Shown piece after piece: positions 1 through 8,602 of a DNA stretch of 24,643 nucleotides. This DNA is from DALYLB01 sp046154695 (lineage in GTDB: Bacteria; Acidobacteriota; Blastocatellia; RBC074), in contig JBJXFI010000143.1 in the NCBI GenBank assembly GCA_046154695.1, positions 1 through 24,643 on the forward strand, in the 5' to 3' direction. The stretch's first letter is position 1, and each line of letters begins with the position of its first letter. The notes under the pieces were generated by a model that had not been told where the DNA came from, did no database searches, and saw nothing but the letters and a program-made list of their open reading frames with translations. A program made the translations under genes and the position numbers.

Positions 1-142
<142 letters not shown>

Positions 143-148
143 AAGGAG
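143..148 (+). promoter_or_regulatory. Shine-Dalgarno sequence of the MDR oxidoreductase gene
   Basis: AAGGAG lies five bases before the ATG at 154 and directly after the heptamer array. It fixes the start codon, although the array upstream contains many ATG triplets. Confidence 0.85.
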
Positions 149-153
149 AAAAT

Positions 154-1161
154 ATGAAAGCGATTGTTCTGCGTGAACTGGGATCCCCGGATCATCTGAA
201 ACTGGAGGAGGCCCCCGATCCCGTGGCGGGGCCGGGCGAGGCCGTCGTTCGATTGAAGGCGGCGGCGCTCAATCACCGGGATGTCTTCATCTGGCAGAAG
301 CTCTATCCGAACATCAAGCTTCCTGCGATTCTGGGAAGCGACGGCGCGGGCGTGGTCGCCTCTGTCGGCGAGGGCGTCGACGCCGCGCTCATCGGCCGCG
401 AAGTCGTCCTCGAACCCGGCCTCGATTGGGGGCCCGACGATCTGCTCCAGAGCAAGAGCTACCGCATTCTCGGCATGCCGGAGGACGGCACCTACGCCGA
501 GATGATCAAGGCGCCCGCCGTCAACCTGCACGCGAAGCCGGCGCACCTCTCGTTCGAGGAGGCCGCGGCGCTGCCGCTGGCCGGGCTGACGGCCTATCGC
601 GCCGTCGCCACGCGCGCCCAGGTCAAGGCCGGCGAGACCGTCCTCGTCACCGGCATCGGCGGCGGCGTCGCGACCTTCGCGCTGCAGATCGCGCGGCAGC
701 TCGGCGCGCGCGTCTTCGTCTCCTCGGGCAGCGACGAGAAACTCGCCCGCGCCCGCGATTTCGGCGCCCAGGGCGGCGTCAACTACAAGTTCGCCGACTG
801 GGGCAAACAGATCGTCGAGTTGAGCGGCGGCGGCCCCGATGTCGTCATCGACAGCGCCGGCGGCGAGGCGCTCGAAACCGCCGTCAAGATCATCAAGCCC
901 GCCGGCCGCATCGTCTTTTACGGCGCGACCACCGGCCTCGCGAAGAATCTCGACCTGTTCCGCGCCTTCTTCAAGCAACTGACCCTCATGGGCTCGACCA
1001 TGGGCAGCCCGCGCGACTTCGCGGCGTTTCTGAAACTCTACTCGGACGCCCACCTGCGCCCCGCGATCGACCAGGTCTTCCCGCTCGCCGAGGTCGCCGC
1101 CGCGCATAAGCGGATGAACGAGGCCGGGCAGTTCGGCAAGATCGTCCTGCGAATCGATTGA
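154..1161 (+). CDS. Zinc-free MDR-family NAD(P)H quinone oxidoreductase / alcohol dehydrogenase-like protein
   Basis: A 335-residue medium-chain dehydrogenase/reductase of the quinone oxidoreductase type. The N-terminal GroES-like domain occupies about residues 1-120 (GSDGAGVV in place of the zinc enzymes' GHE motif). The Rossmann domain follows, with VTGIGGGVA near residue 167 as the dinucleotide-binding loop. The protein contains no cysteine at all, so neither the catalytic nor the structural zinc site of classical alcohol dehydrogenases can be present. This places it with the zinc-independent NADPH:quinone reductases, which reduce quinones or activated double bonds in the cytosol. Length matches the family. 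The start is supported by AAGGAG five bases upstream. The substrate cannot be told. No gene follows on this strand until the tRNA, so it looks monocistronic within the window. Confidence 0.92.
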   Translation: MKAIVLRELGSPDHLKLEEAPDPVAGPGEAVVRLKAAALNHRDVFIWQKLYPNIKLPAILGSDGAGVVASVGEGVDAALIGREVVLEPGLDWGPDDLLQSKSYRILGMPEDGTYAEMIKAPAVNLHAKPAHLSFEEAAALPLAGLTAYRAVATRAQVKAGETVLVTGIGGGVATFALQIARQLGARVFVSSGSDEKLARARDFGAQGGVNYKFADWGKQIVELSGGGPDVVIDSAGGEALETAVKIIKPAGRIVFYGATTGLAKNLDLFRAFFKQLTLMGSTMGSPRDFAAFLKLYSDAHLRPAIDQVFPLAEVAAAHKRMNEAGQFGKIVLRID

Positions 1162-1277
1162 GACGAGAGGCGTCCGCGCAGCATTCCCCACGGGTGTGAT
1201 TAAATCTGGGACACACTTTCGCGATATCACTGGACAATCAGCTCGTTTTTGTGTTCCGAAGGAACACCGGAGGGTAG

Positions 1278-1306
1278 CCGGCGGTTCCGCTTCGCTTCAC
1301 CGCCGG
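1278..1306. repeat. 29-bp hairpin repeat, copy 1
   Basis: First copy of a perfect 29-base direct repeat; the second is at 1401-1429. Each copy folds with 8-base arms, CCGGCGGT and ACCGCCGG, around a 13-base loop. Confidence 0.9.
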
Positions 1307-1400
1307 AATTGGCAGGAAAAGCCATCAAGCCCCGGCAGGGGCGGCAGACCGTTGCGCCCATCCTGCGCCCCTGCCGGGGCGCGTCTCGTGACGGACGTTT

Positions 1401-1429
1401 CCGGCGGTTCCGCTTCGCTTCACCGCCGG
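1401..1429. repeat. 29-bp hairpin repeat, copy 2
   Basis: Second, identical copy of the hairpin at 1278-1306, in the same orientation, although the GGAGGGTAGCCGG and CCGGCTACCCTCC flanks of the two copies are inverted relative to each other. Confidence 0.9.
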
Positions 1430-1510
1430 CTACCCTCCGCCGCCCCTGTCGGGGCGCATTGTGTCTCGCTTGTAATCACACCCGGGTCCATTCATCCCCG
1501 CCGAAGGGTG

Positions 1511-1539
1511 TTGCCGAGAGCCAGGGCATGTGGTACCGT
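1511..1539 (+). promoter_or_regulatory. Probable promoter of tRNA-Gly
   Basis: TTGCCG at 1511-1516 (four of six -35 consensus bases) and TACCGT at 1534-1539 (fits TAnnnT of high-GC bacteria) are separated by exactly 17 bases. Transcription would start near 1546, about 28 bases before the mature tRNA. Assigned from spacing and context only. Confidence 0.45.
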
Positions 1540-1573
1540 ACGCCCGCTCGACGCTCGACGGGGCGAGCCGGAT

Positions 1574-1648
<75 letters not shown>

Positions 1649-1664
1649 CGCAATCATACGAATC

Positions 1665-1714
1665 AAAAACCGAAAGCCGCGGCGAACCGATGTTCGTCGC
1701 GGCTTTCGGTTTTT
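1665..1714. terminator. Bidirectional intrinsic terminator between tRNA-Gly and gap
   Basis: A 23-base stem with a single G-U wobble: 1665-1687 pairs with 1692-1714 around the loop CGAT. The outer ends are AAAAA and TTTTT, so each strand sees a GC-rich hairpin followed by a U tract. It lies between two convergent transcription units, the tRNA on plus and gap on minus, and would end both. Confidence 0.92.
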
Positions 1715-1736
1715 GTCTTTCCCTCGCGGGAAGCGC

Positions 1737-2744
1737 TTACAACCCCTTTGAGGCGATGAACTTGATCAGGTCGCGGACGCGGCAGGAATAGCCCCATTCG
1801 TTGTCGTACCACGAGAGGATCTTGACCATGTTGCCGCCGATGACCTTCGTGTTCTCGGCATCGACGATCGAGGAGTTCGAATTCCGCTTGAAGTCGGAGG
1901 AGACGAGCGGGGCCTCCTCGAACTGCAGGATGCCCTTGAGTCCGCCGTTCGCGGCGGCCTTGAGAACGGCGTTGACCTCCGCGGCCGTGGTCTCCTTCTC
2001 CACCTCGATGACCACATCGACGAGCGAGACGTTCGGCGTCGGAACGCGAACGGCGATGCCGTCGAACTTGCCCTTGAGGTCCGGAAGCACCAGCGCGACG
2101 GCCTTGGCGGCGCCGGTCGAGGTCGGAATCATCGACAGCGCCGCGCCGCGCGCCCGGCGAAGGTCCGAGTGGGGGAAGTCGAGAATCACCTGGTCGTTCG
2201 TGTAGGAGTGAATCGTCGTCATCAGCGCCTTCCTGATGCCGAACTTCTCGTGGATCACCTTCGCGACCGGCGCGAGGCAGTTCGTCGTGCAGGAAGCGTT
2301 CGAGATCACGTGGTGCTTCGCCGGATTGTAGGCCGCGTCGTTGACGCCCATCACGATGGTGATGTCCTCGTTCTTGGCCGGCGCGCTGATGATGACCTTC
2401 TTGACCGGGCCGCGAAGATGCGCCGCGGCCTTCTCCTTGTCGGTGAAGCGGCCCGTCGATTCGACGATGACCTGGGCGCCGACCTCTTCCCAGGGAATCT
2501 TCGCCGGATCCTTCTCCGCGAAGACGCGAAACTCGTCGTTGTTCACCTTGATCGTGTTCTCGGTCGCCGAAATCTCGTGTTCGAGATTGCCCAGAATCGA
2601 ATCGTACTTGAGCAGATGCGCGAGCGTTTTGGTGTCGGTCAGGTCATTGACCGCCACGAAATCGAAATCCCTGTCTCCGAGCGCCGTCCGCAGCACGTTG
2701 CGGCCAATCCGCCCAAAGCCGTTGATGCCAACCTTGATTGCCAT
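1737..2744 (-). CDS. gap: Type I glyceraldehyde-3-phosphate dehydrogenase
   Basis: A 335-residue cytosolic GAPDH that converts glyceraldehyde 3-phosphate, NAD and phosphate to 1,3-bisphosphoglycerate in glycolysis, and the reverse in gluconeogenesis. The Rossmann motif INGFGRIGR follows the start Met. AVNDLTD holds the Asp that normally favours NAD. SNASCTTNC contains the catalytic Cys, HSYTNDQ the catalytic His region, and WYDNEWGYS the C-terminal signature. The frame remains open 13 codons upstream, but the ATG at 2744 is chosen because AGGAG lies nine bases before it and the protein then begins with the family-standard MAIKVGINGFG. The usual Leu-Pro before the phosphate-site His is Phe-Pro here, a minor variation. 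No pgk or tpi neighbour is seen, so the gene is not in a glycolytic operon. The shared terminator lies just past its end. Confidence 0.97.
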   Translation of the reverse strand: MAIKVGINGFGRIGRNVLRTALGDRDFDFVAVNDLTDTKTLAHLLKYDSILGNLEHEISATENTIKVNNDEFRVFAEKDPAKIPWEEVGAQVIVESTGRFTDKEKAAAHLRGPVKKVIISAPAKNEDITIVMGVNDAAYNPAKHHVISNASCTTNCLAPVAKVIHEKFGIRKALMTTIHSYTNDQVILDFPHSDLRRARGAALSMIPTSTGAAKAVALVLPDLKGKFDGIAVRVPTPNVSLVDVVIEVEKETTAAEVNAVLKAAANGGLKGILQFEEAPLVSSDFKRNSNSSIVDAENTKVIGGNMVKILSWYDNEWGYSCRVRDLIKFIASKGL

Positions 2745-2866
2745 TGTCTTCTCCTGTCTGTTGTTTGGATTCGGTGTGTTCAAGCCCCGTACACAGTATG
2801 AATCGGTTGCCTTGCTTGAAGTCGAGGAAGGTAACGTAGCGGTTCGCGCACTGTCAACACCGCAAC

Positions 2867-2931
2867 CAACTATCCCAGAGATGAATACAATGAATATCGG
2901 TCATTCGTCGAATTCATCTCTGGGATAGTTG
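2867..2931. repeat. Perfect 20-base inverted repeat (hairpin) between the giant gene and gap
   Basis: 2867-2886 (CAACTATCCCAGAGATGAAT) is the exact reverse complement of 2912-2931, around a 25-base spacer. The tip of the hairpin again contains GATGAAT and ATTCATC, the heptamer used elsewhere in the window. It lies on the minus strand between the stop of the giant protein and the start of gap. There is no U tract, so it is not a standard intrinsic terminator, although it could act as a factor-dependent stop or mRNA-stabilising stem. Nothing gene-like is seen in the remaining bases between 2745 and 2956. Confidence 0.85.
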
Positions 2932-2963
2932 CCGGTTGCCGGTTGCCGGTTGCCGGCTACCGG
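2929..2963. repeat. Heptanucleotide array, TTGCCGG x4 plus CTACCGG, containing a stop codon
   Basis: Four perfect copies of TTGCCGG (2929-2956) and a fifth variant copy, CTACCGG (2957-2963). The first three bases of the variant are the TAG stop codon of the minus-strand giant gene. The array therefore begins inside the coding sequence, at the final Arg-stop. Confidence 0.93.
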
Positions 2964-5900
2964 AAACTGACCGTCACCGGATTCGCGGTCCTGGCGTCGA
3001 GAGTCAGGATGACATTGACCTCGCCGCGGCCGGCGAGGGAGCGGGGCAGTTCGAGGTTGATCTGGTCGAGGCCGGCGAGCGGGCCCTGCGGTCCGGCGAA
3101 TCCGAGAGGGACGAGGAGGCCGCCGATGGAGGCCATGGCGTTGTCGAGCGAGGTGCGTTTGCGCAGGCCCGTGCCGAACAGAACGAGGAACAGGCGGTCG
3201 CCCGCGGGCCCGAAATCGATCGGCACCGCGACGAAGCGGTTGAGCGAGGCGTCGAAGCGGATGATCTGCTCGGTGCGCTGGGAACCGTCGGCCCCGACGC
3301 GTAGCACATAGGCCGCCGCGACGCCGATGCCGTTGGCGTTCGCCGAGAAGAGGCCGGGAGCGACAGGATCGATGCGGATCAGCCCGTTCGAGACGACGCC
3401 GTCGCGATTGCGAATCGCCACAGTCGCAATCCCCTCGGCGGCGGTGCCCGGCAGCAGGTAATTGACCTGATTCGGCGAGACGAAGAAGAGCGGCGCCGGC
3501 AATTGCGCACCCGCGCTATCGGCCACCGTGACCGTGGTTCCGGCAATCGAAACCGGCAGAGGCAGGACCGACGCGGCTTCGGTCGCGGCCGCCAGATTGA
3601 GGCCAAAGCCGGCGACGATCGCGTCGGGGGCCAGGATCGGCCCTCCCGCAAAGCTGGCGGCGGAAAGAAAGGCGGGGGCGCTGCCGGCGATGGCGGCGTT
3701 CGCGTTGGCGGATGCGAGCGGTAGCGTGCCCGCCCCGGCCGAATCGGCCGATTCGCGTGCGACGATCTCGTCGGTGAAGGCGAAGGGCGCCGCCGTTTCC
3801 GCGCTGCCGCCGGCGGGAAGGAATCGCAGCGTGATCGGCGCGCTCACACCCGCGGGCAGGCTCTGTCCCGCGGGCAGGACGAGCAGCACGCCGACCTTCC
3901 CCGCCGCGGCCTGTTGATCGTTGATCAACGCCTCCGCGCCCGCGGGCGCCGCCGCGCTGGCGCGCGCATCGAGGAAGACCAGTTGCGCAGAATTGAAATT
4001 GAGGGTGAAAGCGAGCGCGCTTTCGGCGCCCGTCGCCTCGACCTGTACCTGCAGCGAACCGATCTGTCCGCGCTGAAGCGTGGCCGGCGCTATTGTGACC
4101 TTCGCGGAGGGCTGCCCCACGGGATCGATGAAAGCCTGCAATGCGGGCGCGTTCGGCCCGCCGGCCTCGACGAGCGGATCGAGCCCCGCGCCGTACCGCT
4201 GCGCCTGCACAATATCGGCCATCGTGATTCTCTGATCTCCGCGAGTGGCGCGCGGCGCGCAGTCCGTCCGTTGAAACTCGCCGCCAGCCGGCGGCGCATC
4301 GAGTTTCAAGACGTATCGCGCGATCTGCCGCCAGTCGGACGCATTGACGATGCCGTCCCCGTTCGGCCGCGGCCAGGCGTCTCCTTCATGTCGGAAAGCG
4401 GTGGAATGGATCGCGAAGCTGATTGTTCCCGTCGTGCCTCCGCCCGGCGCGGGATTGGAGGCGGTTACGTTGGCCGCGCCGATCATGGCGACATCCGACG
4501 CCGGGATTTGCGCCGTCAATTGCGTGGCGCTGACGAACATCGTCGCCCGGGGCGCTCCGTTCCAGTTGACTGTCGCGCCGCTGACGAAGTTCGCGCCGTT
4601 GACCGTCAACGTGAAGGCGGGAGCCCCCGCGATGACGGCTGCCGGGGCGAGCGAGGCGAGCGTGGGCCGGGGATTCCCGACAAAAAGCCGGTAATCCCGC
4701 GAGCCCGCGCATCCCACTGCATCGGTCGTCCGCACGTTGAAGGAAAAAGTCCCGAGCCGCACCGGCGTTCCCGATAACGTATTGCCCGCGAAGCTCAATC
4801 CCGGCGGCAGAATTCCCGACGCGGTGAACATGGCATTTCCGAAACCGCCCGATTGAGTGAAGGAGAGGCTGTAGGGAATCCCCAGCGACGCATCGGGAGG
4901 ATCGGCCGGATTGATGATGATTACGGGACAATTGACGGTCAGCGGAAACGAGCGAATGACCGCCGCGCCGCACCCGTCCGTCGCGGTCACGACGACCGTG
5001 TATCCGCCCGCGGGGCCGGCGGCGCCGATCGTCACGGCCCCGGTCGCGGCATTGACGCTCAGCGTTCCGCCGAAGCCCGAAGCCGCCACCGAGATCCCCG
5101 CGAGCGGCCCGTTATCGACGGGCGGCGACGCGGGCGGCGCGACCAGCGAACCGCCCGCGATCATCGTCAAGCCCTGATAAACGCCCAGCGCCGGCGGCGT
5201 ATTGGCCGTGACGTTGAGCGTCAGATTCGCCGTCGCCGTCAATCCGACCGCATCCGTCACCGTCAATACGACGGTGTTCGGGCCCACAGCCGCGCCGCAT
5301 CCGGCCGCGACGGCTGCGCTGATCACGCCGTTTGCATTGGCCAGATTCGTGATCGCGATCCCCGCGGGCGCCGTCGTCACGGTCACCATCAGAGCCCCGG
5401 CCGGCGTCTCGGCATCGCTCACGCTCGCAATCACCGCCACGGCGGCCGGGCTCCCCTGTTGCCGCGCGAGGGCCGCGGCGGAAGTGATCACCGGCGGTGC
5501 ATTGATCGCTCCGAGGCACTTGCCCGAGATGCCCGCGTTGTAGATCGACTGGATCTCTCCATCCGTCAAAGCGCGCGCATACAGATCGACTTCATCCATC
5601 AATCCCTTGAAACGCTCGACGCCGCCGGGCCGCGCGCCGAAATAGAGATCGCCGGTCGTCACCGGGTTCACGGCGCCGATGTTCTGCACCGCCACGACCG
5701 CCCCATTCCGGTGAAGCCGCGCCAGCCCCGTTGCCTTGTCATAGCTGAACGCGATCAGTTGGAACTCGCCCGCCGTGAGAACCGCGCCCGATTGAACGAC
5801 GGCCGCGCCGCCGCCATCGACCGGGATCGTGGCGTGAAGCGCCCCGGGAACCGTCGTGCAGGCGCCCGCCGCGCAATTGACGCCCATCCAGAACTGAGTG

Positions 5901-8440
5901 GAGGCCGCCATCCCCGTGTTCCATTCCATCAAGGGCTTTCGGGAAGCCACATCGGCCGGATCGATCCATGCCAGCAGCGTGAAGCCATTGCCCGCGCCCG
6001 CATTCAAGCTCGCGGAGGCCGGAATCCGGATCGCATCGTCCACGCCGTCAAAGCTGAAGGCTTGTCCCACGCGCCCCGCCGCGAAACCAACGCCGTTTTG
6101 CGGCAAACCGTTATTGCGGCCCGCGGCATCCGTGGCATTTCCTTCGCCGCGATACCACGAGACGAGATTCGCGGGGGGATCGACGCACGGCGGCGGCAGC
6201 ACCGGATTGACCATCAGGGAAAAGGTTCGCGTTGTCGTCGCGCCGCAGTTGTCGGTCGCTGTGACGGTGGCCGTGAACGTCCCGGCGGGTTGGGCGTTCC
6301 CAATCGTCACAACGCCCGTATCCCGATTGATGCTCAGGGACCCCGTGAATCCCGGCGCGCTCACACCGATCGCCGCGACCGAGCCATTGTCAGCCGGCGG
6401 CGCGCTCGGCGGGGCCGCCGCCCCCGCGCCCGCCGGCATCGAGGCAGCGCCATAGGCGCCCAATGACGGCGGCGTATTGGCCGCGACGTTGACCGTCAGG
6501 CTCGCCGTGGCCGAAAACTCGCCGTCGTACACCGTCAGGAAGATCGTGTTCGCGCCCACAGCCGCGTTGCAGCCCGCCGCGATCGTCGCCGTGATCGCCC
6601 CATTGTTATTGGCCAGATCGGTGATCGTGATGCCGGCCGGCACGGTCGTTCCCTCGACGCGCAGCAGGCTCTTCGGCTGCTCGGCATCCATCACCGCCGC
6701 GATCGCCGCCGTGGTTCCCGGGCTTCCCTGCTGGCGCGCGAGCGCGGCCCCGGCGATGATCGCCGGCGCGCTGTTGATCGAGGCGCTCTCGGCGAAGGTG
6801 AAGACCCCGTTGTCCGTGCCTAGATAGCCGAATCGTCCCGAAAGATCGACGGCCAGCGATTGCGCGCCGGCATTGCCCAGCCCCTCATTCATCGGGCTCC
6901 AGCTCGCGCCGCCGTCCTGGCTGCGATAGACGCGCTGCTGGCCGGCTGCCGTTTCCGAGGCGATCAGATAGTGAATGTTCCGGCTCGCCGGGTTGACGAC
7001 AAGCTGGTGAATGAACGAAGGCAGGTCCGTTCCGTCCGCGAGCAGCCGGCCGGTGCGATTCCAGGTGGCGCCGGCGTCCGAACTGCGATGGAGCCCCTCC
7101 CCGGCCGTCCCGGCGAGCAGGTAGCTCCCGGCTCCATTGCCCCCAAAGCCCACTGCGGTGGCCGGCAGCGTAAAGCCCGTCGGCGCCCACTCATTCTCTC
7201 CCGCCGGCGCGAAGTAGGTGGCCTTCAACACGCCGCCCTCCGTCGCGCCGAAAACGAGCGAGGAATCATCGAACCGCGCCGCGACGGCGCGGATCTTCGG
7301 GCCGGGCCCCGCGCGATCCGTCCAGTTGGCGCCCTTCTCGAAGCTGAGAAACTCCCTGCCGTCGCATTGGCGGATTCCCGCCACAGGATGAACGGAGCTC
7401 ATCAGGGACGGCGTCACCAGCCGTATCGGACAGTCGGAGGAGGCTTGCGCCTCGCGGGTAAAGGCTGCGCCTCCATTCACGCTGAGGTAGATGCCGGAAG
7501 GCGTCGCCGCCACGATCCGGTCACTGTCCGCCAGGCGAAGGATCGCAAGGTCCAGAATCGGCTCCGGCAGGGCGCCGCCGCTGTAGGGAGTCCAATCGGA
7601 GCCGCCCCGAACGAGTCGAAAGGCGCTGCTCGTGCCGATCGCGAAGATCCCGGCCGGGGCCGCGGGTGCGCCGGGAGCGATCACGAGGCGTTGAATCTGA
7701 GTGCCCGCGAGCCCGGCGCTCGCCCAGTTCCCCGCTGCCGTGACCGACAGCGGAAATACGCGGAGCACGGTTGCGCCTCCGCAGCCATTCGCCGTCACGA
7801 CAACCGTGAAGTCCCCTTCCGGACCGGCATTCGCAACCGTGATGACGCCGGTCGCGGAATCCGCGCTGAGCATGCCCGTAAATCCCGACGCCGTGGCCGT
7901 GATCGATGTGATTCCCGTTGGCGGACCCGAGGGGGCGATCGTCGTCCCCATCGCCGCCGGAATGCGAATCACCGGATAGGAGCCCAGCGTCAACGGCGCC
8001 GCATCGGAAACGTCGACCGTCAGGTTCGCCGTCGCCGTCAGCCCGCCGCCATCCGTCACGGTCAGGACGACCGTGTTTGCGCCCGCGGCGGCATCGCATC
8101 CCGCGCCCACGCTGGCCGTGATCGCGCCATTCACATTGGCGATGCCGCTGACGGTGATTCCCGGCGGCACTGTCGTGGCGGCCACCGTCAGATTCCCCGC
8201 CGGGGTCTCGGCGTCGCTCACAGTGGCGATCGGCCCCGTCCGCGCGGCGGCGCCCTGCTGTCGCGATAGCGCGGCGGCGGCCGTGATCGTCGGCGGCGCA
8301 TTCTGCGACCGGAACCCGCGTTCGACGCCGGATGCCCGGCTCCCCGGATCGAACCCGATCACACAAACGGCAAACAACGCGAGGCCCAACAGGAATGGAA
8401 GCGCGACTCGATGAGGGATGGCAACGATTGGGTATTTCAT
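2957..8440 (-). CDS. Giant secreted multidomain protein with BNR, LamG, IPT/TIG, dockerin-like, cohesin-like and TIGR03437 domains
   Basis: A 1827-residue exported protein. From the N terminus: signal peptide (about 1-37, hydrophobic ALPFLLGLALFAVCVIG); Ig/cadherin-like RQQG module (47-236); a BNR/Asp-box region (about 241-551, with SSDAGATW and SQDGGASW); second module (556-746); LamG-type lectin fold (about 754-976); third module (980-1170); He_PIG Ig domain (1171-1254); IPT/TIG domain (1258-1344); dockerin-like pair of calcium loops (1358-1421, NGDGIVNASDW and GDQRITMADI); cohesin-like beta domain (1441-1586); TIGR03437 domain (1591-1826). The frame is open 54 codons further upstream, but that part is heptamer-repeat translation; the ATG at 8440 gives a proper signal peptide, although no clear ribosome binding site precedes it. 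The role is probably surface attachment or polysaccharide binding, which is inferred. No catalytic site is recognised. Confidence 0.88.
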   Translation of the reverse strand: MKYPIVAIPHRVALPFLLGLALFAVCVIGFDPGSRASGVERGFRSQNAPPTITAAAALSRQQGAAARTGPIATVSDAETPAGNLTVAATTVPPGITVSGIANVNGAITASVGAGCDAAAGANTVVLTVTDGGGLTATANLTVDVSDAAPLTLGSYPVIRIPAAMGTTIAPSGPPTGITSITATASGFTGMLSADSATGVITVANAGPEGDFTVVVTANGCGGATVLRVFPLSVTAAGNWASAGLAGTQIQRLVIAPGAPAAPAGIFAIGTSSAFRLVRGGSDWTPYSGGALPEPILDLAILRLADSDRIVAATPSGIYLSVNGGAAFTREAQASSDCPIRLVTPSLMSSVHPVAGIRQCDGREFLSFEKGANWTDRAGPGPKIRAVAARFDDSSLVFGATEGGVLKATYFAPAGENEWAPTGFTLPATAVGFGGNGAGSYLLAGTAGEGLHRSSDAGATWNRTGRLLADGTDLPSFIHQLVVNPASRNIHYLIASETAAGQQRVYRSQDGGASWSPMNEGLGNAGAQSLAVDLSGRFGYLGTDNGVFTFAESASINSAPAIIAGAALARQQGSPGTTAAIAAVMDAEQPKSLLRVEGTTVPAGITITDLANNNGAITATIAAGCNAAVGANTIFLTVYDGEFSATASLTVNVAANTPPSLGAYGAASMPAGAGAAAPPSAPPADNGSVAAIGVSAPGFTGSLSINRDTGVVTIGNAQPAGTFTATVTATDNCGATTTRTFSLMVNPVLPPPCVDPPANLVSWYRGEGNATDAAGRNNGLPQNGVGFAAGRVGQAFSFDGVDDAIRIPASASLNAGAGNGFTLLAWIDPADVASRKPLMEWNTGMAASTQFWMGVNCAAGACTTVPGALHATIPVDGGGAAVVQSGAVLTAGEFQLIAFSYDKATGLARLHRNGAVVAVQNIGAVNPVTTGDLYFGARPGGVERFKGLMDEVDLYARALTDGEIQSIYNAGISGKCLGAINAPPVITSAAALARQQGSPAAVAVIASVSDAETPAGALMVTVTTAPAGIAITNLANANGVISAAVAAGCGAAVGPNTVVLTVTDAVGLTATANLTLNVTANTPPALGVYQGLTMIAGGSLVAPPASPPVDNGPLAGISVAASGFGGTLSVNAATGAVTIGAAGPAGGYTVVVTATDGCGAAVIRSFPLTVNCPVIIINPADPPDASLGIPYSLSFTQSGGFGNAMFTASGILPPGLSFAGNTLSGTPVRLGTFSFNVRTTDAVGCAGSRDYRLFVGNPRPTLASLAPAAVIAGAPAFTLTVNGANFVSGATVNWNGAPRATMFVSATQLTAQIPASDVAMIGAANVTASNPAPGGGTTGTISFAIHSTAFRHEGDAWPRPNGDGIVNASDWRQIARYVLKLDAPPAGGEFQRTDCAPRATRGDQRITMADIVQAQRYGAGLDPLVEAGGPNAPALQAFIDPVGQPSAKVTIAPATLQRGQIGSLQVQVEATGAESALAFTLNFNSAQLVFLDARASAAAPAGAEALINDQQAAAGKVGVLLVLPAGQSLPAGVSAPITLRFLPAGGSAETAAPFAFTDEIVARESADSAGAGTLPLASANANAAIAGSAPAFLSAASFAGGPILAPDAIVAGFGLNLAAATEAASVLPLPVSIAGTTVTVADSAGAQLPAPLFFVSPNQVNYLLPGTAAEGIATVAIRNRDGVVSNGLIRIDPVAPGLFSANANGIGVAAAYVLRVGADGSQRTEQIIRFDASLNRFVAVPIDFGPAGDRLFLVLFGTGLRKRTSLDNAMASIGGLLVPLGFAGPQGPLAGLDQINLELPRSLAGRGEVNVILTLDARTANPVTVSFR

Positions 8441-8602
8441 ATTCGGTTGTCGGGGCAGTCGGTTGGCGGTTGTCGGTGTTGCAGGAGGTCGGTTGTTGGG
8501 CGGCTCTTGGATGGCATTTAGTGCTAATGAGTTGCCGAACCATTCCGGCACTACAAAAACCCTTGCCGGCAACCTACAACCGACTACCGGCAACCGCTCC
8601 AC
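8441..8602. repeat. Decayed inverted heptamer arrays between the two giant genes
   Basis: Units such as TCGGTTG and GCGGTTG at about 8455-8500 are mirrored by CAACCGA, CTACCGG and CAACCGC at about 8565-8596. The two arms flank a unique centre of about 60 bases containing GGATGGCATTTAGTGC. The arms are imperfect and look older than the arrays at 1-140 or 2929-2963. The spacer carries no gene and no obvious promoter, so the two giant genes may be read as one transcript. Confidence 0.7.

Larger units (their letters stand above)
1191..1484. repeat. Structured 294-bp intergenic element with terminal inverted repeats (MITE-like)
   Basis: A gene-free stretch bounded by a perfect 12-base inverted repeat: CGGGTGTGATTA at 1191-1202 and its reverse complement at 1473-1484. 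The similarity continues imperfectly inward to about 25 bases through ACACA. Inside are two identical 29-base direct repeats (1278-1306 and 1401-1429), each a hairpin with arms CCGGCGGT and ACCGCCGG. Between them lies a perfect 15-base stem, 1329-1343 pairing with 1366-1380. GGAGGGTAGCCGG just before the first hairpin is mirrored by CCGGCTACCCTCC after the second. No transposase and no clear target duplication is visible. It may be a non-autonomous mobile element or a folded RNA or terminator region behind the oxidoreductase gene. Confidence 0.75.

Noticed and set aside
2852..2857. TTGACA on the minus strand as the gap promoter
   Set aside because: The sequence 17 bases downstream (TTACCT) matches the -10 consensus at only two positions; too weak to list.
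4853..6466. 537-residue Arg-rich plus-strand ORF opposite the giant gene
   Set aside because: A high-GC shadow frame with no domain; the minus frame has clear domains and a signal peptide.
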